NCBI GenBank assembly: GCA_022376925.1
Contig: JAIOJX010000004.1
Span: 992,001-1,056,000, forward strand
Direction: 5' to 3'
Length of the DNA: 64,000 nt
Source: Tragulus kanchil
Lineage: Eukaryota > Chordata > Mammalia > Artiodactyla > Tragulidae
The notes below the pieces were generated by a model that worked only from the letters and a program-made list of their open reading frames with translations, did no database searches and was not told the origin of the DNA. Shown piece after piece: positions 24,906-37,076 of this stretch. Both the position numbers and the translations under genes were made by a program. Position 1 is the first letter of the stretch. Each line of letters opens with the position of its first letter.

Positions 24906-25751
24906 TGTTTTCTAAATTTAGTCCAATCCAATCTCATATGTCACTTTCATACAGAAGGGTGTACTAGTAAATTTCAAAGTCAGCTGTATGTTGGGATTAC
25001 ACTCTACTGTCTCTATAAAAGCCATGACTTTTACTTGTCTCCTGTGTCTCCTTTCATTTATTGTGTGTGTATATGATTCAATTCATTGAAATTTATGCTT
25101 AAATTAACTGCCATTTTCCTTTCAGAGTATTATTAAATAAAAAATCCAAACTTCTCTTGCCTATTTACTCCATAACCAAAAGATAAGAAATACGCAGCTT
25201 CTTTAGCATTTGTGAACTATATATACTATAACTTCTCTGTAACCTTCGATTATCTCAGCTTATTTAAGGAACTAATTTAATGATTCACAGAGAATGTTTC
25301 TTACCTTTTCCCTTAAGCAATAAGGTAACAGTAAATAATAATACATCTAAATAATGAATAATCATAAATCTTTCACATGGGTTCAAAAATCTAACAAAAA
25401 TTATTGTTCAAGATATTAGATACATCTTAAAATGCTTATATGTACAAATGATACAATATTTCCTCTGCAACACAAGTCCAGAGTCACAATTTATGCTTGC
25501 AAGCTTTGTCATGGTGAGCAGGTAAATGACGAAGATACAGAATTGGAAACATCTAGGAAAACAGGGTAGGTTTATTCTACCTAAGAATCAGTTTATCAAA
25601 ACACCTATTGAAGGAAAATTCTTGAAGGATGTGTGAGGTAAGGAAGAAAAGAGTGGAAGGTGGAGAGAGAGCACCATTTAACTTCACAGAGATTTTGAAA
25701 GGTTAGAGCAAGGTATTGAAGGAATTACCATAAATGAAATTTGGGGGGAGG
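24906..25751. other. Unique AT-rich intergenic DNA
   Basis: Nothing could be assigned. There are no long frames, splice pairs or repeats. Confidence 0.5.
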
Positions 25752-25945
25752 CCCTGGTAAAGGGTCTTTCAGATGGTAAAGAATCTGCCTGCAGTTCAGG
25801 ACACTCTTGGGTTGGGAAGATCCCCTGGTGAACATAATGGCTACCCACTCTAGTATTCCTGCCTGGAAAATTCCATGGACAGAGGAGCTTGGTACGGTCC
25901 ATGGGACCACAAAGAGCCCGACATGACTGAGCAACTAACACTTTA
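25752..25945 (+). mobile_element. Bov-tA SINE
   Basis: GGTAAAGAATCTGCCTGCAG, the TTGGGAAGATCCCCTGG block, CCATGGACAGAGGAGC and the ACATGACTGAGCAACTAACA end are diagnostic. Confidence 0.9.
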
Positions 25946-26639
25946 GGGAGGACAGCATGAATTTTTATGAGGGAGTATCACTGGCTACCACTATTTTTCT
26001 TTCTTTATTAATCCTTTCAAACTGCTTTCATTTTGAAACACAAGGTTATGCTTAGACTGGTCCTATATATTCTGATCACAGAGGAGAAGTAGCAAAAGGA
26101 GAAGTTAAAAGTGTAAGCACTGGGAATGAAGCCTGGTAAGGGGGAGGAAGGGAGCACCACACCTAAACCCAAGCCTTTGCAATGTTTCACAGTTTCCAAG
26201 CACTGCTGTTTATATTGTCTCATTTAAGGAAGCAAAGTTAATTGAAGACCATGGCAAGTAGACAAGTAGTCTTCGAAAATTTCATAGCTTTCCTTAAGCA
26301 ATTTTCCAGTTATTCTTTTTCTGAATATTCCCAGACTCCTCCTGCCATGAAGTATTCAAAAAACTTTTAAACACAGGTTTCCAAGGTTGCTCATTAGTGT
26401 CTTTGAAACTTTTAGAGTCCAACACCTGACCTACAGCATTCTGTAAGAGACTTTTAGACCACATATTTGTGTGTGTGTGTATGTGTGTGATATCATACCA
26501 ACTTAGACTGAAAATACTTTTAATACTTGTGAAACCAAGAGTAATCACTGGTATAATACATTAAACCTATAACCTGCTTTCAGCAAACAAACTCATTTTG
26601 GTCGTACAAAACACTCGCACATCCTTCAAGGGTCACAGA
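25946..26639. other. Unique intergenic DNA with a short (TG)n tract
   Basis: A GTGTGTGTGTATGTGTGTG tract lies at about 26469-26489. No coding signal was found. Confidence 0.5.
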
Positions 26640-27106
26640 GCCTAAACAATAACGTGTTCACTCAAGTTGGTTCTCAGAAACTTGAAGTTAGTTGTGTCCA
26701 GTTTGAGTTCAAATTGGTTAAGACTAGTTAAGACCACTGACCTCCAGTTGGCATGGGGGAGTGTCTGTTTTGTAACCTTCTCATGTCACAGGACAAAAAA
26801 CTCCACCCTCAGAACATACTAGTGCCACCATTTTCTGAACACAACTCCCATGAAGAAGCGTGTAACGTAACTGCGTCTTTTTCTCATGTCTAATCACTTT
26901 TTCTCACACAGCCTCCCCTATCCCAAGTCTCAGTTTAATCCAGTAAACACACCAAGTCCATTGCCTTCCAGGAGGTGGATCTGAGATTTCCTGTCCTATC
27001 TTCTTTCTCAGCCATCTCATGAATAAAGCCCTTCTCTGCTGCAAACCTCAGCATCTCAGCATTTGTCTTGCTGTGTGTTGGGTGAACCAAATCTGGTTTG
27101 GTAACA
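26640..27106 (+). mobile_element. Probable solo LTR of an old endogenous retrovirus
   Basis: A polyadenylation signal in ATGAATAAAGCCCTTCTCTG at about 27018 is followed by TCAGCATCTCAGCATTTG, a GTGTGTTGGGTG stretch and GGTTTGGTAACA ending at 27106. This is the R/U5 style of mammalian ERV LTRs, closing with CA. The left boundary is not resolved, and no internal retroviral genes adjoin it, so it reads as a solo LTR. The identification is from pattern memory only. Confidence 0.55.
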
Positions 27107-27201
27107 CCTGGCCAGGCACATATTTTCCCTTCCCTCTCCTATCTAGAGTCTTCTCTCTCTTCTATCATTCAAGTCTTTTAAAATTGTCAGGGAAGCCATG
27201 G

Positions 27202-27628
27202 AAAGAAGATATGTCTCACATACAGATGACCAAAAAACACATGAAACGATGTTCAACCTTGCTTATAATTAGACAAATGCAAATCAAAACTACAATGAGA
27301 TATCAACTCACACCTGTCAGAATGGTCATCATTAACAAATCAACTGACAATAAATGCTGGAGAGGGTGCAGAGAAAAGGGAACACTCTTGCCTTGCTGGT
27401 GGGAATATAAATTGATACAGCTTCTATGGAAGAGAGTATGAAGAATTCTTAAAAAACTAAAGAAGTACCATACAACCCAGCAATCCCACTCTTAGGCTTT
27501 ACCCTGATGAAATCAAATCTGAAAGAAGCACCTGTACCTCAATGTTCATTGCAGCTCTCTATACAATAGCTAGAACATGGAAGCAATCTAGATGCCCATT
27601 GACCAGTGAATGGATCCAAAAGCCCTGG

Positions 27629-27665
<37 letters not shown>

Positions 27666-28136
27666 GAATACTACACAGCTATAAAAAGAAATGCAGAAGA
27701 ATCAGCCCTAATGAGGTGGCTGGATCTAGAACCTATCATAAAAAGTGAAGTCAGTCAAAAAGAGAAGAATGAGTACAATATACTAACACATACATGTAGA
27801 ATCTAGTAGGATGGTGATGATGGCACATGCAGTGAAGCAATAGAGAAACAGACATGGACAGTGGACATATGGACATTGTGGGGAAGGAATAGTGGGCGGG
27901 AGGTGTAAAGGAAGTAGCATGAAGGCCTGTACTATCATAAGTGAAGAAAATAGCTCTAGTCATTGCTCTGTGAGAAAAGCGGATCCTTCAGTGGTGCTGT
28001 GTGATGGTCTGGAGGGGTGGGATGGGGGGGATATACATATGACTAATCTGGGAGCATACATATCTGTAAACAACAAAACTCTGTAAAAGTTAAAAGTAAA
28101 ATAAAAGTTTTTTTTAAAAAAAGAAAATATGTCTCA
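27202..28136 (+). mobile_element. L1-D: short L1 3' end with TSDs
   Basis: Plus-strand L1 3' region truncated at its 5' end. AAAGAAGATATGTCTCA at 27202-27218 matches AAAGAAAATATGTCTCA ending at 28136 with one mismatch. It includes the ORF2 C-terminus ([12 protein letters not shown]), a (TA)n tract at about 27631-27660, and the ACTCTGTAAAAGTTAAAAG 3' end. Confidence 0.88.
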
Positions 28137-28560
28137 TTTTTATCACAGTCATGCTTCAATTTAAAATAAATTGCAATATCATATTTGATTTTCAAATCCA
28201 GGGAAATATAGTTACCATTTTCCAAGACAGAAAATTCATTCTAAATATTGAGATATATCAAAATTTCAACAGAAAACAAAAATCCTGAAAGAAAATGATT
28301 AACAGCCTAACTTTTCACACATTTTCTTAAAGTGAGTGGTTTAAAAGAAAACCAATTATTTAGATATATCATTTTTGAGTTGGTTATGTATATATACTGC
28401 ATTAATCACTTGTCTTTAAATTGGGCACATTTTGCATAGTCTTTTCATATTCAAAATTTATATTTATATTCATTATATTTTAATAGCTATTTGAGACAGA
28501 CTCTCATAGTTTATCACCATACCATTTTTTCGAAGAATTTTAAATCAGTGTTCATGATGC
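28137..28560. other. AT-rich unique DNA (repeated at 29241-29660)
   Basis: No gene or repeat was recognised; doubled by duplication 9. Confidence 0.5.
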
Positions 28561-28561
28561 C

Positions 28562-29210
28562 AAAAACTAAAGAAGTACCATACAACCCAGCAATCCCACT
28601 CTTAGGCTTTACCCTGATGAAATCAAATCTGAAAGAAGCACCTGTACCTCAATGTTCATTGCAGCTCTCTATACAATAGCTAGAACATGGAAGCAATCTA
28701 GATGCCCATTGACCAGTGAATGGATCCAAAAGCCCTGGCACATATATATATATATATATATATACAATGGAATACTACACAGCTATAAAAAGAAATGCAG
28801 AAGAATCAGCCCTAATGAGGTGGCTGGATCTAGAACCTATCATAAAAAGTGAAGTCAGTCAAAAAGAGAAGAATGAGTACAATATACTAACACATACATG
28901 TAGAATCTAGTAGGATGGTGATGATGGCACATGCAGTGAAGCAATAGAGAAACAGACATGGACAGTGGACATATGGACATTGTGGGGAAGGAATAGTGGG
29001 CGGGAGGTGTAAAGGAAGTAGCATGAAGGCCTGTACTATCATAAGTGAAGAAAATAGCTCTAGTCATTGCTCTGTGAGAAAAGCGGATCCTTCAGTGGTG
29101 CTGTGTGATGGTCTGGAGGGGTGGGATGGGGGGGATATACATATGACTAATCTGGGAGCATACATATCTGTAAACAACAAAACTCTGTAAAAGTTAAAAG
29201 TAAAATAAAA
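28562..29210 (+). mobile_element. Repeated 3' part of L1-D
   Basis: Same sequence as 27452-28105, present through duplication 9, not a separate insertion. Confidence 0.88.
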
Positions 29211-29660
29211 GTTTTTTTTAAAAAAAGAAAATATGTCTCATTTTTATCACAGTCATGCTTCAATTTAAAATAAATTGCAATATCATATTTGATTTTCAAA
29301 TCCAGGGAAATATAGTTACCATTTTCCAAGACAGAAAATTCATTCTAAATATTGAGATATATCAAAATTTCAACAGAAAACAAAAATCCTGAAAGAAAAT
29401 GATTAACAGCCTAACTTTTCACACATTTTCTTAAAGTGAGTGGTTTAAAAGAAAACCAATTATTTAGATATATCATTTTTGAGTTGGTTATGTATATATA
29501 CTGCATTAATCACTTGTCTTTAAATTGGGCACATTTTGCATAGTCTTTTCATATTCAAAATTTATATTTATATTCATTATATTTTAATAGCTATTTGAGA
29601 CAGACTCTCATAGTTTATCACCATACCATTGTGAAGTATTTTTTTTAAATCAGTGTTCCC

Positions 29661-29826
29661 TCAAAGAAAACTTTGGCATCCCATTCTTTAACCTGTATAG
29701 CAATTAAATTGGCCATGATAATAGGATTCACTAACTTGACTGAAAAGTTTTCAGAGTCAAAATGTAAAAAGCTCTGTTATGACTACTTTATTTATTTATT
29801 TATTTTTACTTTTAAGAAAAAGGTGG
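29661..29826. other. Short unique stretch with (TTTA)n
   Basis: TTTATTTATTTATTTATTTT near 29788-29808; otherwise unassigned. Confidence 0.5.
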
Positions 29827-29862
29827 GGCTTCCCTGGTGGTACAGTGGGTAGAAAGTCTATC
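29827..29862 (+). mobile_element. SINE head fragment
   Basis: GGGCTTCCCTGGTGGTACAG then TGGGTAGAAAGTCT is a tRNA-SINE head that stops abruptly where L1 sequence begins. A SINE tail occurs on the far side of that L1 block at 31571. Confidence 0.7.
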
Positions 29863-31568
29863 CTCAGCTCTTTTCATTCTTTGTGCCTTGTTCTGTTCCT
29901 CAGCAGTTATTACTACCATTCTGTATTCCAGCTCACTTATCTATTCTTCTGTCTCTGATACTGTATTGTTGCGTCCTTCTATAGTATTTTTAAGTTCAGC
30001 AATTGAGTTTTTTGTCTCTATTTGTTTATTTTTCATTTCTTGCATGTCCCTTCTCAGCGGACTAATTTCCTCTAATATTCTGTTTTCAGAGTTTTGGATC
30101 CTCACTACTATCACTCTTCTGAATTCTCTTTCAGATAATTTGGCTCTCTGATCTTCTGTCATTTGAAATTGTGTCTCTTTGATTTGTTCTTTTATTTGTG
30201 TGGCATTTCTCTGTCTTTTCATTATTATGTTAATTTTTGTTTCTTTGTGTGTGTCTGTATGATGGAGGTCTTTTCCCCAGGCTTCATGATTGAATTCTCC
30301 CTTCTTTTGGTTTCTGTCCTTGTAGAAGGGTTCAGTGGTTTGTGTCTTGGGTCGTGTTGGGTCTTGTTTGCAGGTGAATAATCTCTAGTGTTGTCTGTTC
30401 TTTGATAGTGTAGGGTCTTGGAGTCAGAGATTCTACTCCGAGGATCCTTGGTTTGATCTCTGGCCGGGGAGTGTAGGCTCTATGTCTGGTTTGCTATGGC
30501 GTTCAGTGGTGATAGTTCAAATATATGCATATGAGGGACAAAAGGTGCATCCCTGGTAGATGACAGTCATAAAGGCATGCGAATATTTTCTAACATAATG
30601 GAAAAATATATATACGTACACATCAATAAACACAACTGGACAGTCTTAAAGGGATAATGTATAGGAAATTTTTCTTGCAAATGGCGCAATCAAAGTTGCT
30701 ACCTGAAATGATAACACATGCAGTGAAACAATGGAAAAACAGACATGGACAGTAGACATATGGACATTGTGGGGAACAAACAGTGGGTGGGAGGCATAAA
30801 GGAAGTAGCATGAAAACCTGTACTATCATAAGTGAAAAAAATAGCTCTAGTCATTGCTCTGTGAGAAAAGTGGATCCTTCAGTGGTGCTGTGTGATGGTC
30901 TGGAGGAGTGGGATGGGGGTATACATATGACTAATCTGGGAGCATACATATCTGTAAATAACAAAACTCTGTAGAAGTTAAAAGTAAAATAGAAATTTAA
31001 AAGAAAAAAAAAGTTTGTACCTGACCATTAAGCGCACAGCTAATTAAAATACTGCCTGGAAAGACAGATTCAGAGCAGGGTCCCGGATGGCAATGTTACA
31101 ATGAAAGCAGTTTTTAACTAAGACATGTGTTGGGTGTGAGAAGGAGGAGAGTGTATGGGTAATGTGAAGCAATGGATTTGTGTTGCAAGAATTTTGTAGG
31201 GTTAGGTAATAAAGATTAGTGTGTAGTAGAGGTTAGTACAGCTGGAGGAGAATAGTAGAGACAGTAAGATAGGAAACATAGAGAGGATAGTAGTAGATAT
31301 AAAAAGATTGTACAGTTAGAGCATGGAGAGAGGAAGCTGTGGCAAAAAAAATATTTAAAAATTAAAAAAAAAAATTAATTAAAAAATTTTTTTAAAAAAG
31401 AGAAAAAATACTGTCCCTGGTTTTTATCTTTTCATCTGTGTGTTAACCTTCCACTTGTTTGCTCCTGATGCTGTCCCAGATTTCCCTAGTCTGTACTGGT
31501 GGGAGTCCAGTGATTCTGTTGGGGAGCTGATGAAATCCTCCTCTCATTCCTCCACCATCTTGGCCCCC
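29863..31568 (-). mobile_element. L1-F: L1 5' end (5' UTR and ORF1 start), lacking a 3' end
   Basis: Minus-strand sequence encodes the ORF1 coiled-coil region (29941-30222, e.g. EISPLRRDMQEMKNKQIETK) and continues into 5' UTR. It ends at 31568 with the complement of the L1 start, including CCAAGATGG, the YY1-type site of L1 promoters (seen as CCATCTTGG at about 31555). The left side breaks inside ORF1 with no poly(A), which is unusual for L1. L1-G is nested in it. Its 5' end recurs at 32573-32684 through duplication 10. Confidence 0.7.
30693..31024 (+). mobile_element. L1-G: about 0.3-kb L1 3' end with TSDs
   Basis: AAGTTGCTACCTGA (30693-30706) and AAGTTTGTACCTGA (31011-31024) flank a 5'-truncated L1 tail carrying AACAAAACTCTGTAGAAG and an A-rich end. 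It lies inside L1-F, in opposite orientation. Confidence 0.85.
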
Positions 31569-33657
31569 TTCCTCAACTCCAGTATTCTTGCCTGGAGAAT
31601 TCCACGGAGAGAGGAGCTTGGTGGGCTACAGTTCCTGGGGTCGCAAAAAGACAGATATGACTGACTGTAGTTGACTGTAAGCAACTAACACACAATGAAT
31701 ACATAAAGAATAAATACTTAAGATGTTAAATAAATAGTAATTATGTTATTACCCTTTTATGCGCAAAAATATTTATGAAGTCATTACTATTAACCTGACA
31801 TAGTAATTCTGGTATATTGTTGTTTTCAAATATTAATTCGACAGATCATTAGTAAACATAAATTTTAAATGAACAGTTGGCTTTACAATTATGCATAACT
31901 CTTATCAGTCCAGAGGTGGAGAAGAATGAACCACCATTTGTCATCTACCACAAAATGAAAGACTTCGATTGTATACTCTTTTACAGTGAACTTTCACCAA
32001 TCTTCTGTATGGAGCTATATATCTTTGAATATTAAGCACATTTATTATATCAGCCTCAGTTTAAATTGAAATAATGCAGATGTTAATGACTCAGAATGCT
32101 TGAGGCCTGGAATGTTTGTGGCAGCCCCGTTTTCCCCATGAACCAGTGCTGTGCTGGAACAGGCCTTCATGGTTCTTATTACAATTGAAGGACACAATTC
32201 AGGAATGCAAAGTGGATAATATTGTCAAGTTAGGCTCCAGACATAGGCCACGTGCAATTTATATGGTCTCCAAGTTAATCTGTGTCTTGGAGAAGGGAGA
32301 AAATCTATGAGAAGACCTAATTTAGTCAGGTGTCATTCTCTAATAGGGTTAAGGAAATAGTCTTAATCCTAATGATAGTGCCTTTTTTCTGCCTAGAAAA
32401 ACTACAACTATACTAGTACACAAAGGATCACATAGACTTCTTGAGAACAAGGAAAAGGAGCCTAAGAGAAGCAACAGGTAATGAAAAGGAAAGACCTCTG
32501 AATCTTTAACAAATAAAACTCTCTTTAGTTGGAAAATTCAGCTCTTTTTTAAAAACTTTAACAATATATAGTTTGCTCCTGATGCTGTCCCAGATTTCCC
32601 TAGTCTGTACTGGTGGGAGTCCAGTGATTCTGTTGGGGAGCTGATGAAATCCTCCTCTCATTCCTCCACCATCTTGGCCCCCTTCCTCAACTCCAGTATT
32701 CTTGCCTGGAGAATTCCACGGAGAGAGGAGCTTGGTGGGCTACAGTTCCTGGGGTCGCAAAAAGACAGATATGACTGACTGTAGTTGACTGTAAGCAACT
32801 AACACACAATGAATACATAAAGAATAAATACTTAAGATGTTAAATAAATAGTAATTATGTTATTACCCTTTTATGCGCCAAAATATTTATGAAGTCATTA
32901 CTATTAACCTGACATAGTAATTCTGGTATATTGTTGTTTTCAAATATTAATTCGACAGATCATTAGTAAACATAAATTTTAAATGAACAGTTGGCTTTAC
33001 AATTATGCATAACTCTTATCAGTCCAGAGGTGGAGAAGAATGAACCACCATTTGTCATCTACCACAAAATGAAAGACTTCGATTGTATACTCTTTTACAG
33101 TGAACTTTCACCAATCTTCTGTATGGAGCTATATATCTTTGAATATTAAGCACATTTATTATATCAGCCTCAGTTTAAATTGAAATAATGCAGATGTTAA
33201 TGACTCAGAATGCTTGAGGCCTGGAATGTTTGTGGCAGCCCCGTTTTCCCCATGAACCAGTGCTGTGCTGGAACAGGCCTTCATGGTTCTTATTACAATT
33301 GAAGGACACAATTCAGGAATGCAAAGTGGATAATATTGTCAAGTTAGGCTCCAGACATAGGCCACGTGCAATTTATATGGTCTCCAAGTTAATCTGTGTC
33401 TTGGAGAAGGGAGAAAATCTATGAGAAGACCTAATTTAGTCAGGTGTCATTCTCTAATAGGGTTAAGGAAATAGTCTTAATCCTAATGATAGTGCCTTTT
33501 TTCTGCCTAGAAAAACTACAACTATACTAGTACACAAAGGATCACATAGACTTCTTGAGAACAAGGGAAAAGGAGCCTAAGAGAAGCAACAGGTAATGAA
33601 AAGGGAAAGACCTCTGAATCTTTAACAAATAAAACTCTCTTTAGTTGGAAAATTCAG
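31457..33657. repeat. Tandem duplication 10, period 1114-1116
   Basis: Copy A 31457-32572 and copy B 32573-33657. It covers the 5' end of L1-F, a SINE tail and unique DNA. Differences are mainly single-base homopolymer changes. Confidence 0.93.
31571..31692 (+). mobile_element. Bov-tA SINE 3' part
   Basis: CTCCAGTATTCTTGCCTGGA, the CACGGAGAGAGGAGCTTGG block and GGGGTCGCAAAAAGACAGAT are Bov-tA. The head is missing here. The duplicate is at 32687-32806. Confidence 0.85.
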
Positions 33658-34439
33658 ACAGTTTTTTTTTCTTATGTGAATTTAATTTCTAAAGTGCCTC
33701 TGATGACACTGAAAAGGTGGACACTATAGCTAAGCATATTTAAAGACTTTCAGACTTATCTCACCTTTCTCTTTACTCTTGTGACCCATACCTGAACTCA
33801 ACCCCCATCTCCTTCCTTCTGCTTTGGTGGAAGTCACAGGTTCTCAACATACATTTTATCTATCATTCAAGTGGACATGGTTCATGGATGCTCATGTCCA
33901 TTCAGGTGGACATGGTCCATGGATGTTCACGAACAAGTTTATTTCATTTGCACAAAATAAAATGTCATACTTCTTCATGTTCAAGTTTTACCATAAATAA
34001 TAACCTCATAATATAAACAAAGAGGAGCCAATGCAACACTTGAGTAGTGTAACAGGAATAGATATATAGTTTAGAAATAGTATTCTTGACATTGCCATAT
34101 ATCAAGAGAATGTATAAATTTCCCTGTAAGTCAAAAAAAAGGAATATCACATCCATTTATGGAAAGACTATATTAAAGAAGGTACCTCAGCACATCCGAC
34201 CATGGCTGCTCGGAATTTTTGCTACTCAGTGTACAAAGGCCATGAGTTACCTTGTCAATGATTATTTAAACTTGCCAGAAATTGACATGGGAAATTCCTT
34301 CACTTAAGAAGGACAAAAAGGAAGTTGCACCCCATGAAATTATTGATAATGAAACTAACCTGGAGAAGTTAAAAAATGTACACAAATATGAATTTATGCA
34401 ACAACTATGTGAAGAACCTGGCATTAAAACTCAGTTCTG
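31693..34439. other. Unique DNA; one unexplained coding-like stretch
   Basis: Mostly featureless after collapsing duplications. At 34086-34307 a 73-codon plus frame (with QHIRPWLLGIFATQCTKAM) is followed out of frame, to about 34435, by further codon-like sequence. The copy is at 35281-35502. It might be a decayed processed pseudogene, but I do not recognise a parent gene. Confidence 0.35.
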
Positions 34440-35752
34440 CAGTTCCACCCATCAGTAGACAGGGTGCTTAAAGCCATACTGAGCTCACAGCCTCCCCTAC
34501 ACATATCCTTTGACATGGTCCTTCCCACCAGTGGGATAAGACCCAGCTCTTGGCAGGACAGAAAGGCCACGTGCAATTATATGGTCTCCAAGTTAATCTG
34601 TGTCTTGGAGAAGGGAGGAAATCTATGAGAAGACCTAATTTAGTCAGGTGTCATTCTCTAATAGGGTTAAGGAAATAGTCTTAATCCTAATGATAGTGCC
34701 TTTTTCTGCCTAGAAAACTACAACTATACTAGTACACAAAGGATCACATAGACTTCTTGAGAACAAGAAAAGGAGCCTAAGAGAAGCAACAGGTAATGAA
34801 AAGGAAAGACCTCTGAATCTTTAACAAATAAAACTCTCTTTAGTTGGAAAATTCAGACAGTTTTTCTTATGTGAATTTAATTTCTAAAGTGCCTCTGATG
34901 ACACTGAAAAGGTGGACACTATAGCTAAGCATATTTAAAGACTTTCAGACTTATCTCACCTTTCTCTTTACTCTTGTGACCCATACCTGAACTCAACCCC
35001 CATCTCCTTCCTTCTGCTTTGGTGGAAGTCACAGGTTCTCAACATACATTTTATCTATCATTCAAGTGGACATGGTTCATGGATGCTCATGTCCATTCAG
35101 GTGGACATGGTCCATGGATGTTCACGAACAAGTTTATTTCATTTGCACAAAATAAAATGTCATACTTCTTCATGTTCAAGTTTTACCATAAATAATAACC
35201 TCATAATATAAACAAAGAGGAGCCAATGCAACACTTGAGTAGTGTAACAGGAATAGATATATAGTTTAGAAATAGTATTCTTGACATTGCCATATATCAA
35301 GAGAATGTATAAATTTCCCTGTAAGTCAAAAAGAAGGAATATCACATCCATTTATGGAAAGACTATATTAAAGAAGGTACCTCAGCACATCCGACCATGG
35401 CTGCTCGGAATTTTTGCTACTCAGTGTACAAAGGCCATGAGTTACCTTGTCAATGATTATTTAAACTTGCCAGAAATTGACATGGGAAATTCCTTCACTT
35501 AAGAAGGACAAAAAGGAAGTTGCACCCCATGAAATTATTGATAATGAAACTAACCTGGAGAAGTTAAAAAATGTACACAAATATGAATTTATGCAACAAC
35601 TATGTGAAGAACCTGGCATTAAAACTCAGTTCTGCAGTTCCACCCATCAGTAGACAGGGTGCTTAAAGCCATACTGAGCTCACAGCCTCCCCTACACATA
35701 TCCTTTGACATGGTCCTTCCCACCAGTGGGATAAGACCCAGCTCTTGGCAGG
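33360..35752. repeat. Tandem duplication 11, period 1195-1205
   Basis: Copy A 33360-34564 and copy B 34565-35752. It overlaps the end of duplication 10, so 33360-33657 has three near-identical versions (about 32245, 33360 and 34565). These differ chiefly in G and A run lengths. Confidence 0.92.
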
Positions 35753-36257
35753 CATCAATTTCTCCCACCAACGGGGCCTTCACAAGCCTCAGGACCCAAC
35801 TCACCCACAAAAGGGCAGAAACCAGAAGCAACAGGAGCTATAATCCACCAGCTATTAGAAATGAAAGGAGATCATAAACACAGAAAGGTAGACAAAATGA
35901 GAGGGTAGAGAAATATGTTCTGAATGAAGGAAGAAGTAAAAACCCACAAGGACAACTAAGTGAAGTGAAGACAGTGAACTTACCTGAAAAGGACTTTAGA
36001 GTAATGATAGTAAAGATGATCCATGATCTCATAACAAGAATGGAGGCACAGACTAAGACATTACAAGAGATATTTAATGAAGAGTTAGAAGATTTAAAGA
36101 ACAAATGAACAGAGATAAACAATACAACAGTTGTAATGAAAAATACACTAGAAGAAACTGATAGCAGAATAATTGAGGTAGAAGAACAAATAGGTGAGCT
36201 GGAAGGCAGAATGATAAAGAAAAAAGAATGAGAAGAAATGAGGTCAGTCTCAGAGAC

Positions 36258-36316
36258 CTCTGTTGTTGTTGTGCAGTAGCCAAGGTCTGTTCAACTCTTT
36301 GGGGCATAATTAAATG
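36258..36316 (-). mobile_element. Bov-tA/Bov-A fragment in L1-H
   Basis: TGTTGTTGTTGTGCAGTAGC, an AAGGTCTGTTCAACTC block and TTTGGGGCAT resemble the reverse complement of the Bov-tA 3' end. It interrupts L1 ORF1. Confidence 0.65.
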
Positions 36317-37076
36317 CATGAACATTCACACAATCAGGGTTCCCAAAAGATAAGAAACAGAGAAAGAGCCTGAGGAAACATCTGACGAAATTATAGCTGA
36401 AACTTCCCTAATATAAGAAAGGAAACACTTAGTTAGAGGAATCACAGGGAATCCCACACAAGATAAACCCAAGGAGGAACACACTGAAACACATATTAAT
36501 CAAAGTGACAATAATTAAAGACAAATAAAGTATTAAAACCAACGAGTAAAAGTGACAAATAATATACAAGAGAATCCCCATACATTACTGGCTGATTTTT
36601 CAACAGAACTTTGTAGCCCAAAAGGGAGTGGCATGACATACTTAAAGTGATGAAAGGGAAAAACCTACAATCAAGAACACTCTACTCAGCAAGGCTCTCA
36701 ATCAGACTCAAAGGAGAAATCAAGAGTTCTACAGATAAGCAAGAGCAAAGGAAATTCAACAACATCAAACCAGCCTTATAACAAATTCTAAAGGAACTTC
36801 TCTAGGAAGAAAAAAAGGCTGCAACTAGAATCAAGAAAATTATGCATGGGGAAGCTCACCAGTAAAGGCAAACATAAAGTAAATATAGGAAATCATCTAC
36901 ATCCACATATGATATAAAAATCAGAAATTGTAAGAACAGTACTAATGCATAACACTGGAAATGCATTGGAAATTGAGACCAGCAACTGAAAGCAATCTTG
37001 TACATAAATGCACTGCTATATCAAAACCACATGGGAACTACAAACCAAAAGTATATAGCAGATACACAAAAAAGGA

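Larger units (their letters stand above)
27452..29660. repeat. Tandem duplication 9, period 1110 then 1104
   Basis: Copy A 27452-28561 and copy B 28562-29660. The offset changes by six bases at the (TA)n tract, which is shorter in copy B. The end of copy A at 28527-28555 is a distorted reading of 29631-29660. Confidence 0.93.
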
